From positions 1 to 64,000 of the forward strand of contig JBHEMX010000053.1 in assembly GCA_046262355.1 (NCBI GenBank): a DNA stretch of 64,000 bases, read 5' to 3'. This stretch comes from DATADD01 sp046262355. Its GTDB lineage: Bacteria; Actinomycetota; CADDZG01; WHSQ01. Shown here one piece after another: positions 62,569-64,000 of this stretch. The translations under genes and the position numbers were made by a program. The notes under the pieces are model-generated. The model did not search any database and was not told the origin of the DNA. It saw only the letters and a list, made by a program, of their open reading frames with translations. The stretch's first letter is position 1. The number at the start of each line of letters is the position of its first letter.

Positions 62569-63453
62569 GTGGCGGTCGAGGGGAGAAGGCTCTTGGCGCG
62601 CCGTCTCGTGCGCGTGACCGCACTGCTGATCGTGCTCGCGATCATCAGTGCAGGCGTCGTCGTCTTCATCAGGTCGGACAAGCTCTCCGAGGGAGGGGCG
62701 GCTCGTCTCGAGCGCCTCAGGGAGCAGGCGACCGAGCGCTGCATCGAGGAGTTCCCGGCAGACGTCGAAGACGTGGACCCCCGGGAGGCGTGCTCGCAGG
62801 GTGTCTACGTCGAGGAGCGCGATCCACGCTTCTTCCTGACCCGGTTGAGGGACGCGGCCCTCGGAACGACCGCCCCACTGATCATCCTGGCGTGGCTCAT
62901 CGGGGGTTCGTTCGTGGGTGCAGAGTGGCACGCGGCCACCATGGGAACGCTTCTCACCTGGGAGCCTCGCCGAACCCGGGTCCTCGTCGCGAAGCTCGTC
63001 ACGGTCGCATCTCTTGCGGCCGTGGGAGCCCTACTGGTCCAAGTCCTCCTCGGCGCAGCTCTGCTTCCCTCAGCGTTACTGCGCGGCTCGACCTCGGGCG
63101 CCGACGCGCACTGGTTGCAGGGCACGCTCGGGATCGTCGCCCGGGGCTCGGCGATGGCCGCTTTCGCCGCGGTCCTGGGCTTCTCGATCTCATCCGTCGC
63201 TCGCAACACCGCGGCCGCCCTCGGCGCGGGGTTCGCCTACTCGGCGATCATCGACCCGCTCGTGGGGGCTTGGCGGCCGCGTCTGCAACAGTGGCTCTTG
63301 GTCGACAACATCGCGCTGTTCATTACGGGGCGCGACATCGCCTTTCCCGCGACCGATCGGACGGCTTCCGACGCGGGCCTGCTGCTCCTCGCCTACGCGC
63401 TTGTGATCGGCGCGCTGGCCGTCGCGCTCTTTCGTTGGCGCGACGTCACCTGA
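62569..63453 (+). CDS. ABC exporter permease (ABC-2 type)
   Basis: 294 residues with six hydrophobic segments (one at residues 15-33, five in the C-terminal two-thirds) and a Cys-containing extracytoplasmic loop between the first two. It follows the ATPase gene by 8 nt and should form the membrane part of that exporter. GTG 62569 is chosen; a CTG at 62557 overlapping the ATPase stop is possible. Confidence 0.8.
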   Translation: MAVEGRRLLARRLVRVTALLIVLAIISAGVVVFIRSDKLSEGGAARLERLREQATERCIEEFPADVEDVDPREACSQGVYVEERDPRFFLTRLRDAALGTTAPLIILAWLIGGSFVGAEWHAATMGTLLTWEPRRTRVLVAKLVTVASLAAVGALLVQVLLGAALLPSALLRGSTSGADAHWLQGTLGIVARGSAMAAFAAVLGFSISSVARNTAAALGAGFAYSAIIDPLVGAWRPRLQQWLLVDNIALFITGRDIAFPATDRTASDAGLLLLAYALVIGALAVALFRWRDVT

Positions 63454-63542
63454 GTCTCAGGCGCTACGAGATCCCCTGATAGTCCGGGCGGCGCGCCGTG
63501 GGCGTGATCGTATCTTCGGGCGACGTGGGTTGAAGCGCGCAC

Positions 63543-63821
63543 TCAGCCCGGGATCAGGCCCTCCGCGCCCAACATCGAGCGGACCTCCTCTAGCGTGGCG
63601 TCGGGTCCCGGCAGCACGAGGTCGGATGGACCGAGATGGTCGTCCGGCAGCCGGCGCGCGCCGCTTCTCACGCGCCCGAGCAGCTCCCGCAACGCTCGCT
63701 CGAAGGCCGATCCATCCCCGGCTTCGATCGCGGCCACGACGCGATCGTCAAGTTCGTTCATCTCCTCGACGCTCTGTTCGGTCACCTCGTACTGACCGTC
63801 GCCGAGGACCCGGAGGATCAC
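63543..63821 (-). CDS. pspAA: PspA-associated protein PspAA
   Basis: 92 residues: MILRVLGDGQYEVTEQSVEEMNELDDRVVAAIEAGD, then DDHLGPSDLVLPGPDATLEEVRSML. This is the actinobacterial PspAA family that accompanies PspA. GTG 63821 overlaps the PspA stop (GTGA), so both are translated together in the envelope-stress response. Confidence 0.85.
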   Translation of the reverse strand: MILRVLGDGQYEVTEQSVEEMNELDDRVVAAIEAGDGSAFERALRELLGRVRSGARRLPDDHLGPSDLVLPGPDATLEEVRSMLGAEGLIPG

Positions 63822-64000
63822 CTGTGCTCCTCGGGCGACGGCGCCTCCAGCGCGCGCGTGGGGCCGGGTCCGAGCTCTCGTTTGAGCTGCGCCAGCTCGG
63901 CGTCGACGCTCGAGCTGCCGGCGGTTCTGTCGAGCTCCGCCTGCAGTGGATCGCTCGATGCGGAGAGGTCGTCGAGACCGCCCGAGCTCATGAGCTCCTC
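63818..64000 (-). CDS. pspA: PspA/IM30-family protein, C-terminal part (truncated by window edge)
   Basis: The last 60 codons of a gene read leftward from beyond the window. They encode an acidic stretch with LDDLSASSDPLQAELDRTAG and DAELAQLKRELG, typical of the PspA C-terminus. The pairing with PspAA supports the assignment. PspA is a coiled-coil membrane-maintenance protein. Confidence 0.75.
   Translation of the reverse strand, partial: EELMSSGGLDDLSASSDPLQAELDRTAGSSSVDAELAQLKRELGPGPTRALEAPSPEEHR

Overview
The window is high-GC DNA with many GTG starts, stop/start overlaps (ATGA, GTGA) and an actinobacterial gene complement: a DivIVA-domain protein, a DtxR-family metalloregulator, an LLM-class (F420-type) oxidoreductase, PspA with PspAA, and a selenocysteine formate dehydrogenase of actinobacterial type. 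It most likely comes from an uncultured or little-studied actinomycete-related lineage. I cannot place it further from sequence reading alone.

Layout. 1-1.3 kb: the 5' part of a 23S rRNA and a complete 5S rRNA, both on the minus strand, in the unusual order 5S then 23S, with a promoter and a terminator between them. 1.4-5.9 kb: a MoxR-type ATPase with a VWA partner and two small proteins. 6-11.2 kb: a three-gene formate dehydrogenase (selenoprotein catalytic subunit, iron-sulfur subunit, NrfD membrane subunit). 11-20 kb: housekeeping and stress genes (orphan M41-like peptidase, gluconokinase with an aldose-epimerase-like protein, CsbD, Hsp20, a secreted BNR-repeat protein, aldehyde dehydrogenase). 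20-21.7 kb: an acyl-CoA ligase broken by one extra base.

21.7-46 kb: the most notable region, a purine/urate-catabolism island. It holds an LLM-class oxidoreductase, homologues of E. coli ygeY, xdhD, ssnA, ygeW, ygeX, hyuA and carbamate kinase, a second three-subunit xanthine dehydrogenase, an 8-oxoguanine-deaminase-like amidohydrolase, adenine deaminase, a YheO/DauR-like regulator and a four-gene BMP-type nucleoside/purine ABC importer. Three promoters in the island (about 21.75, 32.4 and 45.9 kb) share a TGTTGA(A/C) motif that overlaps the -35 box. Two are full 7-3-7 palindromes, so one regulator probably controls the set. The inferred chemistry runs from uptake, through deamination of adenine/guanine and hydroxylation by molybdenum enzymes, to ring opening and ureide hydrolysis. 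Diaminopropionate lyase would then yield pyruvate and ammonia, while the carbamoyltransferase with carbamate kinase would make ATP.

46-64 kb: an FtsH-like membrane AAA protease, a DivIVA-domain protein, a STAS protein, two complete polar-amino-acid ABC systems facing each other, a PhoX-like protein, an array of three 93-94-bp repeats, an unusual PLP enzyme, and a threonine synthase-sulfur carrier operon. That operon is preceded by a leader peptide (ending Ile-Ile-Ile-Met-Ser) and an intrinsic terminator, which looks like a transcription attenuator. An ABC exporter and PspAA/PspA follow, PspA being cut by the window edge.
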